From the NCBI RefSeq assembly GCF_026914265.1, contig NC_069129.1:18275945-18339944 (forward strand): a stretch of DNA of 64,000 nt, read 5' to 3'. Shown one piece after another: positions 13,629 through 24,999 of this stretch (positions within the stretch are counted from its first letter, which is position 1; each line of letters starts with the position of its first letter). The stretch is from Mya arenaria (Eukaryota; Mollusca; Bivalvia; Myida; Myidae). A model generated the notes under the pieces. The model made no database searches, was not told the DNA's origin, and was given only the letters and a program-made list of their open reading frames with translations. Position numbers and translations under genes: made by a program.

Positions 13629-14645
13629 TAACAAAAAAATAAAATAATAATACTTATAATAATAATAATAATTGTAATAAGGTAATAAATATTGGTAGAT
13701 ATGTACAATCTTTGAAACCGCTTGATATTTTTCCAGTTTGTAGATTTAGACCATGGTATGAACGAGAAAAATCCCATTGAGAATACGATGTTTTATTGTA
13801 AGAATAGTCCGAACGAAGCTTTCAATATTCGTCGAGATCAGGTACATTCTCTCGTTCTTTATCAACAATGACATCTTATCCAAACAGTTTTAGTATAATA
13901 CTTACGTAATTATGTATTCAGGGCTTTCATGGGCCATCAAAGACGCTAAACATCAGTCGATATTCCAACTATTGTTTCCAAGTTCTTAGTCCACAAATGC
14001 ATATCTATATTCTGCCAGTATTTTAGATTTATATACAGCATATGATTAAGAAGAAAGATGGACCTGTGGTTTCTCAAGAAATGCTTAAAACAAATAAATA
14101 TATATTGTCATACGGTTTGTGTAAAGTTAAATTCTTGAAGGAAATTATTTATTATTAATCATCAGTAAGTGTTACCTTTTTCTGATAGGAATCGAACTTT
14201 CTGCCCGTACTGTTCAAGGAACAGGCAATTCGTGTTTACTCAAAGGCGGATGACAAGCGCTCCCAGAAAATGGTTAGGAAGGCTTTTGTCCGTTGGTGTG
14301 AAAAACACAAATATCCAACACCAAAGGTCGGTCAATGCTGTTTTATACAAAATATTCGAATAAATATACATTAATATGAATAGATTAAAACAAATCAAAA
14401 TATACGAATATTAGGCAATATTAAGCAGTATTATGCTTTATTTCGGTTCCCGGTCCAAATGTTTGTGTTATACCGGACTAAAGTGGACAAATGTTTTGGT
14501 TTCTTAATTTATTTCTGAAACCTTTCATATTGTCCAGGGTGAACAGGCCGACAAGAAACCCACACAGCCGGCAAATAAAACGGGAAATGATTGGCAACAC
14601 GATTGGAGCAGTTCTACACAGATCAAACAAGAACCAGATGTTTAA
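5102..14645 (+). CDS. SAMHD1: SAMHD1-like deoxynucleoside triphosphate triphosphohydrolase, 16 coding exons
   Basis: SAMHD1 hydrolyses dNTPs to deoxynucleosides and triphosphate and restricts retroviruses and retroelements in vertebrates. Exons read from GT-AG junctions: 5102-5282, 5652-5718, 5851-5929, 8683-8843, 9640-9755, 10046-10115, 11557-11700, 11801-11848, 12010-12198, 12410-12501, 12686-12742, 12889-13117, 13363-13467, 13737-13841, 14189-14326, 14538-14645. They give about 629 aa, close to human SAMHD1 (626). The first three exons form a SAM domain after a basic/acidic N-terminus. The HD domain shows FEHSLG, LCHDLGHGPFSH and [10 protein letters not shown], so the metal-binding His and Asp residues are kept. 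C-terminal regulatory blocks also align. All junction phases agree except exon 5 to exon 6, which is one base short. The exon 12 donor could instead lie after 13087. The start is the first ATG before the SAM domain, after a pyrimidine-rich AG, so a 5' UTR exon is possible. Confidence 0.93.
6080..6290. repeat. Interspersed repeat, copy 1 (SAMHD1 intron 3)
   Basis: This block shares a run of similarity with 10745-10950 in another intron of the same gene: GAAACA, the CCCGTTTTAATGGCAC-like block, CATGGAATTA, AAAACTCCA, and GGTATGTTTATCAA. A weaker relative lies near 27055-27185. No coding capacity was seen. The family is not recognised. Confidence 0.55.
6315..7030. repeat. G-rich tandem repeat of about 170-180 bp in SAMHD1 intron 3
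   Basis: Four imperfect units. Each carries a TATACATTATTGTGC-like block, GGGGTGGGGAAG runs, a CTCATGCTATA block and a TCTCAAATGCTACAG block before an ATTACCAGAAAACAC junction. Unit cores start near 6336, 6516, 6678 and 6854. The repeated GGGG runs on one strand make this a G-quadruplex candidate. Confidence 0.75.
9388..9514. repeat. 127-bp near-perfect palindrome in SAMHD1 intron 4
   Basis: The 45-base arms match except for two central positions, where CCCTCGGG faces itself. Each arm contains TTCCGGATAAAAAAAATCC. The inner loop has further short pairings (GCTGC/GCAGC, GCCAG/CTGGC). It resembles a small foldback MITE. No target duplication is clear. Confidence 0.85.
10745..10950. repeat. Interspersed repeat, copy 2 (SAMHD1 intron 6)
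   Basis: Same family and same orientation as the block at 6080-6290, sharing the ordered blocks described there. Its presence in two introns of one gene shows dispersal rather than a gene-specific element. Confidence 0.55.
12317..12335. repeat. AT dinucleotide microsatellite
   Basis: A short uninterrupted AT run within the SAMHD1 intron between 12198 and 12410. Confidence 0.8.
13502..13672. repeat. AAC trinucleotide microsatellite in SAMHD1 intron 13
   Basis: About 40 AAC/CAA units with interruptions (ATC, AAT), passing into AAT units at the right end. It lies between exons 13 and 14, 35 bases after the donor. The minus-strand poly-Cys/Leu open frame across it is an artefact of the repeat. 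Confidence 0.9.
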
Positions 14646-14854
14646 AAAACAACGCAGCTATCAAATATAAACACGTGCCAAGGCAAGGCATCTATCTATG
14701 GGTTTTATTCACGGGGATAAATACAATCTCGACAATTTGTTGTTAACCTTATTCACAGCCCAAAAGCTTGAAACAATATCAATTTCCCGAGCCAATTCAA
14801 TTTCACTGTTTGCAGTTTCAATGGAATCTGTCGCGATCCACCTGTCTATAATGT

Positions 14855-16130
14855 CACAAATGCATGCCGCCACAAAATAAACCCCTTTTCAGGTTTTTTT
14901 TTGGAATCCGGAACGCCTCACCCGCTGTTTTAAATCTCATATAAGTTTTCCGCCATAAAAACAACCCCTTTTCAGGGTGTATTTGGAAACTAGAACGCTA
15001 CACCCGCTGTCTTATAAATGCATACCGTCATAAAAAACAACCCCTTAACATGCTTTATTTGGAAACTGGAACGCTACCTTGGCTGTCTTATAAATGCATC
15101 CCGTCAAAAAAAAACAACCCCTTAACATGGTTTATTTGAAAACTGGAACGCTACCTTGGCTGTCTTATAAATGCATCCCGTCATAAAAAAACAACCCCTT
15201 AACATGGTTTATTTGGAGACTGGAACGCTACCTTGGCTGTCTTATAAATGCATCCCGTCATAAAAAACAACCCCTTAACATAGTTTATTTGGAAACTGGA
15301 ACGCTACCTTGGCTGTCTTATAAATGCATCCCGTCATAAAAAAAACAACCTTTTAACATGGTTTATTTAAAAACTGGAACGCTACCTTGGCTGTCTTATA
15401 AATGCATCCCGTCATAAAAAAACAACCCCTTAACATAGTTTATTTGGAAACTGGAACGCTACCTTGGCTGTCTTATAAATGCATCCCGTCATAAAAAACA
15501 ACCCCTTAACATAGTTTATTTGGAAACTGGAACGCTACCTTGGCTGTCTTATAAATGCATCCCGTCATAAAAAACAACCCCTTAACATAGTTTATTTGGA
15601 AACTGGAACGCTACCTTGGCTGTCTTATAAATGCATCCCGTCATAAAAAACGACCCCTTAACATAGTTTATTTGGAAACTGGAACGCTACCTTGGCTGTC
15701 TTATAAATGCATCCCGTCATAAAAAACAACCCCTTAACATGGTTTATTTGGAAACTGAAACGCTACCTTGGCTGTCTTATAAATGCATCCCGTCATAAAA
15801 AACAACCCCTTAACATAGTTTATTTGAAAACTGGAACGCTACCTTGGCTGTCTTATAAATGCATCCCGTCATAAAAAACAACCCCTTAACATAGTTTATT
15901 TGGAACTGGAACGCTACCTTGGCTCTCTTATAAATGCATCCCGTCATAAAAAAACAACCCCTTAACATGGTTTATTTGGAAACTGAAACGCTACCTTGGC
16001 TGTCTTATAAATGCATCCCGTCATAAAAAAACAACCCCTTAACATGGTTTATTTGAAAACTGGAACGCTACCTTCACTGTCTAAAATCGCATCAAGCATG
16101 CCACCACAAAAACAACCCTATTTCCAAGGC
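14855..16130. repeat. ~76-bp tandem satellite, about 16 units, starting in the SAMHD1 3' UTR
   Basis: The unit carries GGAACGCTACCTTGGCTGTC, CTTATAAATGCATCCCGTCA and an ACAACCCCTTAACATGGTTT block, with a period of 75-78 bp. Central units (about 15060-16050) are almost identical. The first two (near 14915 and 14995, with CACCCGCTGT in place of CCTTGGCTGT) and the last (after 16065) are diverged, the pattern expected from unequal exchange. The most diverged first unit includes the SAMHD1 poly(A) signal. Confidence 0.92.
14876..14881 (+). terminator. Poly(A) signal of SAMHD1
   Basis: AATAAA lies 231 bases after the SAMHD1 stop codon. It sits in sequence that resembles one unit of the ~76-bp satellite that follows, so the 3' UTR and the satellite overlap. 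Cleavage would fall just inside the array. Confidence 0.5.
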
Positions 16131-18640
16131 TAATTTGAAAAAAGGAACGGAACACAACTGCTGTTGTTATTTACGCTTTTAGACTTTACGTTGTTTTTAT
16201 CTAATTTGCTAAATGTTTGCTTTTACAATAGAACATTAATTTATACGATATATTTTGGGATATACACATGCAGTTAGAAACTGTGTTTTTCTTTGACTGT
16301 TTGTTGATTTTTTTATTCTATCGCTTGAGTGTTGTCGTCCTTTTTGTCTTCGTCGATATGCAATCAATCATTTGACTACGACTTGAAAACCATTACAGAT
16401 ATTTTAAATATATAACTTGGAATATATGTGGCTGCTTTGGCAATGCGCACATACTGTGTAAGAATCACAAATATGGTAAAAATATTTGTCAAACGTGTTT
16501 TCTTTTGTAAAATTAGAACACCGGATCGGTTACAACAATATGTGACGACATAAGTACAACTGTTAATAAACATGTGTGTCTCAATTACATTCATTGTGCT
16601 TCATTAAATGTACATGTGTTTGGTCTGCGAGTGTTCCAGCTATTTGTATATCTAATGTTGAAATGTCTTGTATTCTATATGTATTAAAATTATGTTCTAA
16701 ATGTTGATTTACGAAGTTGAATTACGCTTTGTGTAAAACAATTGATTTGAAAATGAAATGTTTGTAATCATTTGATGTATACTGCTTATTGAAATTAACA
16801 GCCTAGTTTTAGCTTGGAAAAATGATTGTGGCAGTCCAAAACATTTTCCGTTTTACTTTATGTATTAATATATACATGTTTGTACTGATTCTAATACTTG
16901 ACCTCTTTATTACTCTGTATGCAGCAAAATGTGACCATGTAGACATATGATATAGGAATATAGTTTTTATGTATATCTATAGTTTCTTCCTACGATATCG
17001 GTTCTATTTTTTCCCAAATATATCATTTTATGAATACAAAGTTATTTTATATTTGATTAATTATAGTTTCTTTCGACTTTGATCATTTTTGATAAATTAA
17101 TAGTTAAATATTTTCATCCGATGAATTTAATTGGTTAAATTTCTCCATCAGGCTCATATGAGTTTGGTTTAATGCTTGAAACAGGGGACTTTGATGGGTT
17201 AAATCCCCACTAGAAGAATTTGTTTTATAAAATCCATTCACTAGAAAACTCTGTTTTGTTAATCTCTCTACTAGAAAGTTTACGTCAAGTTTAATAAATG
17301 GAAAGCTGTAAGAAAGTGGTAAAAAGGTTTGAACATCGTTGTTTACTTGTCTATGCCTCATTGGTAGAATGGGATATGTTGTCTGACGGGAGCCTCCGTC
17401 CATCATTGTCGAAGTCTTATTTTACGCGACATTTAGATGCAAATATTTTCATATAAATCCAATACATATTTGAAACATAAACTGAAAATAGTAAAATCTA
17501 TCTATATTCCATGGTTTCCATCAATTTCTTCTACTAGTGTTTGAAGTCTGCTCCGGACAAACTTTTGTCGTAGAAAAAGAGTTAAATGATTCTGGTACGG
17601 TGAGGTTTATTTTTTATTTTGTAATTGTTAACAAATGCTTTGACAAATATGTGGAAATGACCATCTAGTTTAAACCCCCAGTACACTCGTGTTTCATTGA
17701 ACTTGTATATCACTGATTACTCCGCGGTTATCCAATCATTTATCGGTAAATCTATTTCAATGCGTTTAGGGGTTGGTTTGGTGTGTGTTGTTGTGTCATG
17801 TTGTGTAAAAGTATGTGTCGCTAGTTTAGTAATAGATACAGTACGAGGTTTTCTTGATAAGTGTCCTCTTACAGACGTAAGAATTCGTTTCGCTATAACG
17901 AACACCAATTTTGTCAGAGGCGAAGCCGAGTTGCCTTGTGCATTTTAACAGAGTTTAATTTATATTCTGACTACTGGTTTTGTCTCTGTAGTTTTATTGT
18001 GTCAATGATACTGGTAATTTGGCCATAAATGCTATACCGTAAGTCTTTATTTATTAAGGAAGGCAAATTTGCCATATCGAGTGCAAACAACGGGCGATCA
18101 TCAGATTTCTTTACATTTAAACAACCTAACAAAGGCATTGTTTTGTCTTCTTGGCATCAAATATCTGTATTTATTTTGTTTAAATTGTGATATCAGTTTA
18201 TGAATTAAGTTAAGTTAAGTTAGCTTATCAATCAGAATATTATTTTTACTTTTAATTGAGTTGCAGACGTCGTATATTAAACATTAAATTTTGTTATCCC
18301 ACTACTAAAGCAGTCGTAAAAGTGTTTATGATATCCTTGGCTTTGATGACAATATATTCGACTTTCGTCATAAAGACTTTAAATGTAAAGGAGCTGTACA
18401 TACATATAAGTTTTAACACTGGTATGGTACGTATCGGTACTTATTTGGAAAATGTCTCATTTCTGATACCAGTTTTAGTTGAAACGGGAGTCAAACCCGT
18501 ATATTTGTTAATAGTTATAACAGTATTCTATTGAACACATATCGTATTATGTAGTTCGACATAGTTTTATAATAATCGTCTTTACCTTATTCAAAGTTAG
18601 AAACTATTTTTTGAGAATAAACATAAGCAAATGCAAACAC
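16131..18640. other. Gene-poor interval
   Basis: AT-rich sequence with only short open frames, such as 17104-17406 (-) and 17697-17948 (+). They show no recognisable domain, splice context or signal. I see no supported gene. Confidence 0.5.
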
Positions 18641-18982
18641 CGTTATTCAAATAAAGCATTTATTCAACAAAATGTGTTTGTTCATCAATTAATCAATGCG
18701 CCAGAAAACTGTTTTAAGACTGTTTTACTTACAAATACTTAAGGTTTTTGTAATGAAGTCAGTGTAAGAAAGATTAAGAATATCAAGATGAATTCGTACA
18801 ACATTTACTTAAAACATTCTTACAATACATAAACATGTATCATAATGGATTTCTTTCTTCACTTATCGTATTATGCGAAACAAAAATCGAACATACTCAA
18901 AATTAAACGTAAAACAAAATAAATAAGTGTACATTAAACGTTAAATACTTAAGCAAAGTATTTTTTTATCACAGATTCAAAG

Positions 18983-18988
18983 TTTATT
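18983..18988 (-). terminator. Poly(A) signal next to the stop codon
   Basis: AATAAA on the minus strand lies two bases after the TAA stop of the chitin-binding protein gene. A second AATAAA is near 18650. Either could be used; the distal one would give a more usual 3' UTR. Confidence 0.4.
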
Positions 18989-18990
18989 TT

Positions 18991-20256
18991 TTAAGCATTT
19001 GGGTCGCACTGATAGACTGCAAATTCGTCAATTCTTCCTTTGAAGTTTGGCATACCGGAAGCATAACCGATGTGAAGAGCACACTGGACTTTTCTCAACT
19101 GTCCCTCAACTTCAACGTCTTCGACAGGCTGTGGACCTACCGTCAGCGATAATTGTTTGTTGTGGAACTTGTATGTAACGTCCTTCTCTGAGACGGTCTC
19201 GTTTGCATCAATGGGGATCTGGGGAACAGCAACTGACGCCCCGAACTGTTTCCAGGTTCCGACAAGCGCGACTACGTTTTGGCTGCTCTCGGTCATCTGG
19301 ATTGATGGATTGACAGTGCAATCAAAGTTAGAAAAGAGTGCTCTTTGTTCGCCGTCTGGGATTTCTGTGTGGTCAGAAGTGTACTTCATTCGGACAATAA
19401 GGGTATCCTTGATTTCGAGATTGGTGAAAAATGGGATGACCAGCTGACTCGTGGCTCCATCGAAAATTGCCTCTCCGTTTTCTACCAATACGCTGACGTT
19501 TTGGACATCTATTTGGTTTCGTGACTCATCCAGCAAACCATTGGTGAATTTCAAAAGAAGCTCGGGTTCGCAGGTACGCGCAGCTGTTTTTGAGCTGAGG
19601 CAGTCGCATTTTTTCTGGACAAAGACTGTTCCAGCGGGGCATTTCATCGAAAACGACCGACCATTTACGTTCCATGTATAACTGGATGGGCTATTTTCTA
19701 GTCCTACTTTGTTGCACATAATTGGAGCTTCAGTAGAGGTTAGGTCTTGCAAGGCATTTGTGTTGTTTTCGCTTTCAGTTTCGTTGGTGATCACAACAGG
19801 AGCCACGTATCGTCCGAAACAATCGGCGGTGCATTCTTCATTGATGTTGTCCTCGCAGCCGTAAGTCGAGTTATAATGCTGCCCTGATGGGCAACACATT
19901 GGAACTGACTTTTCTCCCATACACTGCCAATATCCACGGCAGTTGCCTTTCGCTGCTCTATGCTCGCTGTTCATTAAGCCAAGACAGGCATCCTCATCAC
20001 ACTTCACTTTATCCGCACTGATACAGCTCATGTCATTCATACTCCAGTAGGTACCGAATCCGCATTGTTGTTCGATGCTTTCAAACGCCCCTAGAGCATT
20101 CTTCCAGCATTGAACATACTTGCTGCAATCTTTTGGGTGGTTATAAAAGTTGACGGAATTAGCATAGTTGTTCTCCACACAAAGGTAGTCATACTTTCCA
20201 GCAGAAACAAGTGCAGCCCCCACAAAAAAGGCTGCAATGAATGTGACCGCTATCAT
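18991..20256 (-). CDS. Secreted chitin-binding, LamG-like protein (Pif/BMSP-like shell-matrix type)
   Basis: A 421-aa secreted protein, read as intronless after its start. It begins with a hydrophobic signal peptide (MIAVTFIAAFFVGAALVSAG). Two peritrophin-A-type chitin-binding modules follow at about residues 24-84 and 88-143, shown by spaced cysteines and aromatic residues (FYNHPKDCSKYVQC, CRGYWQC). A short cysteine module sits near 180-230. The C-terminal ~200 residues look like a LamG/concanavalin-type sandwich (ELLLKF, FDGATSQLVIPFF, FKGRIDEFAVYQC). Chitin-binding plus LamG is known from Pif/BMSP shell-matrix proteins; this protein lacks the N-terminal VWA domain of Pif. The start is ATG at 20256, because the longer frame to 20286 crosses a splice acceptor (TTGTTTTCAG). 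A role in the shell or another chitinous matrix is inference. Confidence 0.85.
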   Translation of the reverse strand: MIAVTFIAAFFVGAALVSAGKYDYLCVENNYANSVNFYNHPKDCSKYVQCWKNALGAFESIEQQCGFGTYWSMNDMSCISADKVKCDEDACLGLMNSEHRAAKGNCRGYWQCMGEKSVPMCCPSGQHYNSTYGCEDNINEECTADCFGRYVAPVVITNETESENNTNALQDLTSTEAPIMCNKVGLENSPSSYTWNVNGRSFSMKCPAGTVFVQKKCDCLSSKTAARTCEPELLLKFTNGLLDESRNQIDVQNVSVLVENGEAIFDGATSQLVIPFFTNLEIKDTLIVRMKYTSDHTEIPDGEQRALFSNFDCTVNPSIQMTESSQNVVALVGTWKQFGASVAVPQIPIDANETVSEKDVTYKFHNKQLSLTVGPQPVEDVEVEGQLRKVQCALHIGYASGMPNFKGRIDEFAVYQCDPNA

Positions 20257-20842
20257 CTCAGGGCTAGGTAGGATATCTGAAAACAACCGAACAACGTATT
20301 GTTAATTTCTAATTAATACTGCTATCGACGTAACAAGTAGCCCTTTAAAAGGTAAAAGTTCCTAATGCTATTATTTTAGAGGTAATACAGTTTGGTAATG
20401 TTCACGTTTATACAGTTAAAATAAAACAATTGCTACCACTATATTCTTGAACAAACAGATACACCTTATCAGACTGCCATTTCTATTTTAAGACATCCGA
20501 TTGTCATTTAATCGTGCCATTAGAGATAATGTAAATTTGTAATGCCTGAAGGCCATACAAATTTGGCATTATTTGAAAATATATTGCTAGCCGGTTAATA
20601 CTAAACATTTAAATGACTAATAAATGACCGAATATAAATTATAGATAAAGATATTACTTTTATTTTCGTCCTTTATTTCAAATGAAAACTATTTATACAA
20701 ACATAAACCCTTTTAAATGACAATAAAATAAAATTAAATAAGCAGGCATCCAATCTTAATATAATTGTACATCAAAAACTTAAAACAAATAGTTTATTTA
20801 CAAAATATTTTTATACTTTATTACAGTTAAAGTGATCTTACC

Positions 20843-20915
20843 TTATTATAACAACTTGTTGTTTTAACTTGACTTTTCTCCGTTAACTTATTCGAAAGCA
20901 AGCAATACTCTGACT
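20843..20915 (-). other. Untranslated first exon of the chitin-binding protein gene
   Basis: On the minus strand a GTAAGA donor follows ATAATAAG at about 20842. The matching acceptor lies about 30 bases upstream of the ATG, giving an intron of about 550 bp. The 5' end is estimated from the TATA box and is approximate. Confidence 0.5.
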
Positions 20916-20932
20916 ATCCATTGCTGCAACTG

Positions 20933-20950
20933 CCTTTATTTATATACACT
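20933..20950 (-). promoter_or_regulatory. TATA-box promoter of the chitin-binding protein gene
   Basis: The minus strand reads GTGTATATAAATAAAGGC about 25-30 bases before the inferred start of the non-coding exon. The spacing fits a TATA-driven gene. Confidence 0.6.
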
Positions 20951-23080
20951 GAAACATTTAGGGGGAGTGTTATACTATGACGCAAATATGTTTAAATTTC
21001 AGACACTTTCACGTTACGTTACGTAGCTAACGTAGGTCTTTAGCCGTAATTACGCAGCGTAGCGAAATGAAAATGCGGTTTATGCTTATTTTACATCTGT
21101 GGTAATTAAACTCGATTGTTTTACAGGTAAACATATTTTCTTGTTATGAATGGAAGTGTCATAAATCTAGACATAGGCGATTTTTTTTGGTCTGCACGAC
21201 CTCAACACCTACATTTTAACCAACAATTCGTCAAAAGTCCGGTTCATTTCTTGTTTTTGCAGGGTTAGGCTGCTTTATTTCTCTCTTTTTTTGCACCACA
21301 AACAAAAGGTGTTTGTCTTTTTGGGATAGTCTTGAAAAACACAAAAATAAAGGGCAATTGTACGCAAAAGATGTCGTTAAACGATCCAAACATTAATTAA
21401 AACAATTGTCGCCAGTATTTAGCTCATTTAACGTGACTCGTTCTCTTGTCGGCATTAAAATGTATTTCTAATTTTCTAATAAAAACAATTGTTCTTCCCT
21501 AGAAACCCATGCGATCACGAGTGGTGAATATACACGGGTAAGTGATGTAACTGGAAGTGAGATTTGTAGAGAAATGTTGGAATGCAAAGTATTCAATTGA
21601 TACATGTAAAATAATCATTTATTGCTTTCGAATTATGTTTTTATTGTACCATCACGTACAACTATATCCGAGTTCTGTGACTTAAGGTTTCAATAATCGC
21701 CGACTCAAAATGCAATATTTAAACATGCGTCAATATTTATTGAAGGTTGCAATATACAAACAACTTACATTCAACACTTTAAGTGATTTACAATTATTTT
21801 TCTGGAAAAGGCTAATATATTTCCTGAAAAACTGCAATTAATATATGTGAATGAGTATCTTAACGAAAAACTAAATGACACTCAACATAAATCTCCAGAA
21901 AGGTAATTAATTAATTCGACCAAATGAAAAAAACAACATATTATCAATTAAGAGAAAGTTTTTTCAATGCATGGATATGCTAGTCGTTGTAAATAACAAT
22001 CCTATTTATTATTAACAGTGTTGTACACTTTATCGAAATTTTGCCATTATATGTTTTTAGATCATTAGGTCAAAGCGTCAAGCTGTTAATAGTCTCTATG
22101 AAAGTATAGCAATGATAAAAGTGTAACTGTATAAAAGTTATATTTAAATGGAAATGATTTGACAGCCTTGACTTAAACATCTTCGACGACTGAAAAAGGA
22201 TCAAAAAACCGCTGTAAAAGTCAGTGCTGGGGGGTGGTATTGACCGTGTTACATGTCCAATTTCTGTCAACAAATATTCCCAATGAAAACAAGACTGTTT
22301 TTCTTTTTATTCTTTAAGTGTACACATTGGACAATTTGATATTTCAACGACTGAACAATTTTAACATTTTAATTCCAGAAAAACATTGCGATTATTTGCA
22401 TGACGTTTGTGGCCCGGGACGATTTAATGTGGTCAATGTGCAGTATCTTATAGTCATGTTTTATCGATCTGTTCAAACACTATATTTAAAGCTTTTTTAA
22501 GGGAGGGGAAAGTGGTTTGGGAAATAGTGATAGTCATCGATAACCATTGTGACTTATAGGGCGGCGTTTTTATTTCGACGCTCAAGCAAATTTCTTTGGT
22601 TCCCTGCCTACTATTAACAAATAATTTCGGCATGTTATCCAGACTAAGTGCTACATCTGTATTTTCTTCATTTGGTTCAACATTTCATTTAGTTTGTCAC
22701 TACGAATGATGTTTTTGTTTATTTCAGACCGTTTTTTACCTGATTTGCTTACTAACAAAATCTCAAAAAATCGTATCTTGAGAGTCGTCCAGCCTCTTGA
22801 GAGTCGTCTATCTTCAAGGTGAAAGGATCACCACTGTAGGTACACTTAATTTTTGTGTTAAGTTAACTTAGAAAGGAAGAGGAAAAGCATGGCCGTGTAA
22901 TAACCTTTTACTCACCCGTTGCTTCAAATATCTAAATTTTTGTCGTTTAAAGTGGGTGTTTTAATTTAACGTTAGAGCATTACTTCCCCAGCGGTTTAAA
23001 ACAGACTGCAACAGTGGAGCGAATATATTTACTAGTCTTCCTAAGCATCTCGTATGTATGTTCTAGAAAGAAATATATCG
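20951..23080. other. Gene-free interval
   Basis: AT-rich sequence upstream of the chitin-binding protein gene. No open frame with a recognisable domain, and no tandem array or RNA gene was seen. Confidence 0.5.
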
Positions 23081-23082
23081 TC

Positions 23083-23530
23083 ATTACAGTCCCATTAATC
23101 ATGTCTTAAGCGATGTCATCTTAAAACGTTTGTAACATTTATATTATAAGTATGTCCTTTTATCTAACACAGGGAAATAACTACTGTAACGTGACGCTGA
23201 ATATGGAAATCGCAAGATGAAGTTAAACGTATTGCAGCTCTTCTCTAACTATATACGGCCGATAACATTTCTACATATCATATAGTCTGCGGTCAAAATA
23301 GAAGGTAAAACTGACCTTGATCATTGTTCTTTATTTGTTTACTCAACCCTGTTTTTTATATTTATATAGCTTCATATGGTTTTACGTGGTATATTGTGAG
23401 ATGTTGTTACTGAAAAAGCAATAAGCCACCCCGGCTATATGACTTTAGCCTTCGCACTCTCCAATGCTCATTATTTTCCATCGAATATGCTCGCATGAAA
23501 AATTTACGACAAAAATGTTTAGCAGGTTAG
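23083..23530. repeat. Solo copy of a dispersed element end
   Basis: Bases 23083-23380 match 25000-25360 directly (shared TAACACAGGGAAATAACTAC and ATGGAAAT blocks). Bases 23290-23530 match the reverse complement of about 26070-26322 (shared AGCTTCATATGGTTTTACG, ACTGAAAAAGCAATAA, TTTACGACAAAAATGTT). It joins both end sequences of the element to its right, as an internally deleted copy would. Confidence 0.65.
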
Positions 23531-24289
23531 ATAATATGCTACCACATATGAGCATCCCGTCTTAGTAGCCGTTTAAACTGGCTCATTTGTTAGTATTTTA
23601 CAATGGACCTTCTCAATTAGCCACCAGTTAGCACATAAAATGGGAGTTTTAATTTTATTATAATTAAACATGAATACAACAGTCGGTCGAAAATCACATT
23701 TGTTGATTTCAGGAGCTTCCATCAATATTAACATAGAGATGGTGCAAAGGGCAATATAAATTGTCGCAACAGGCCCTTCAAGTTGGTCATTTTAGAGGGG
23801 CATATCTTCAGTACGGACACATTATAATACATGCTATCCCGAAACGCATTTCACACGAAGAGAAAAATGTGTAATGTATGACCAGACTGGCGTTTTAGCA
23901 TGAAGTATTGGTGCCAATTGCATTCAGAAGTAACTATACACCGCAATAAACTGACACGGAACCAAACGCCTTTTCAATAATTATAGTATTTTATGAAATC
24001 ACCACACATTATGTGTTCTGTTCCCAACAACTGCACCGTAAACCGCCATAATGAAATAGTTGTTATTATTTTATAAACTTAAGGTCAACATCAACCTATC
24101 AAGCTATGATAGTACGAACACTACCGATTATTCGAGAATACAACACAAGCTGTGAGTGTCGAGGTGAAGAAATCTTCCGCACACACAAACAACGCCACAT
24201 TGACAGAGCTGCTTCGGACTGGGTTGTAGGAGGCGAGGGCAACAAGGTAGCAAAACGCGACTCCGAACGAATAGAATATGTATGTGGCC

Positions 24290-24350
24290 GCATATAGCCA
24301 GACATCTGGGTCAAGCAGTCGGCCCCACTAGTTAATATTAAATACAATCG
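24290..24350. repeat. Short dispersed repeat, relative at 24738
   Basis: Bases 24290-24350 and 24738-24795 share GCCGCAT, CCAGACA, CTGGGT, AAGCAG, CC and CCCACTAGT blocks in the same order, about 449 bp apart. They may mark a small direct duplication. Confidence 0.45.
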
Positions 24351-24999
24351 TCCTATACGTTTTAAGCTGAAGGCCGAACCCCTCCATACTTTAGTACCGC
24401 ACTCATCTTTGTGGGAAACCTTAGTATATCTAGTACAAAAAATCTAAGCGTCATCAGCCAATATTGGTGTTCATTTTATTTACTTTACAATAGCAATAAA
24501 ATTGCGAGATTAGAGCAATGTTCATATATCATAGTTAAAAGTGTTCTCAGTTACTATTATGAAACTAACTATATCATCAATTAACATAAAATATTTTTAG
24601 GGACTGACAGGCACTTATCGGTTACAGTTTTGACCACTCCTGTTTTTGAGATTCAATTTTTGTTGCATGTAAATAATATTGTAAAAAGGGAAAATCACGC
24701 TTGTCAAAGTTTTAACGAAGGTAGACATGTATTTCTGTGCCGCATTTAACCAGACAGCTGGGTGAAGCAGCCGATCCCACTAGTAAATGTTAAATCAAAT
24801 AGACACATACATTTCTCTTATATAATAGTAAAGTACAATATAGTTTAAAAGTTTAAGTGATAAAAGATATGTAAAGTTAATTGATGACAAAAATAACGCA
24901 TACGATACGATTATAGTAAAAGTACAGTGTGGGCTGATTACCCACTGTATAAGGTTAAAGTTTACCGCCAAAAGGGCTCCAAAAAGCCCGCCTATCACC

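Noticed and set aside
17104-17406. 100-codon minus-strand open frame
   Set aside because: No recognisable domain, signal, acceptor or poly(A) context.
17697-17948. 83-codon plus-strand open frame with hydrophobic segment
   Set aside because: The opposite strand is equally open, and nothing else supports coding.
24099-24347. Overlapping open frames on both strands
   Set aside because: Both strands open with no domain; part of it is a dispersed short repeat.
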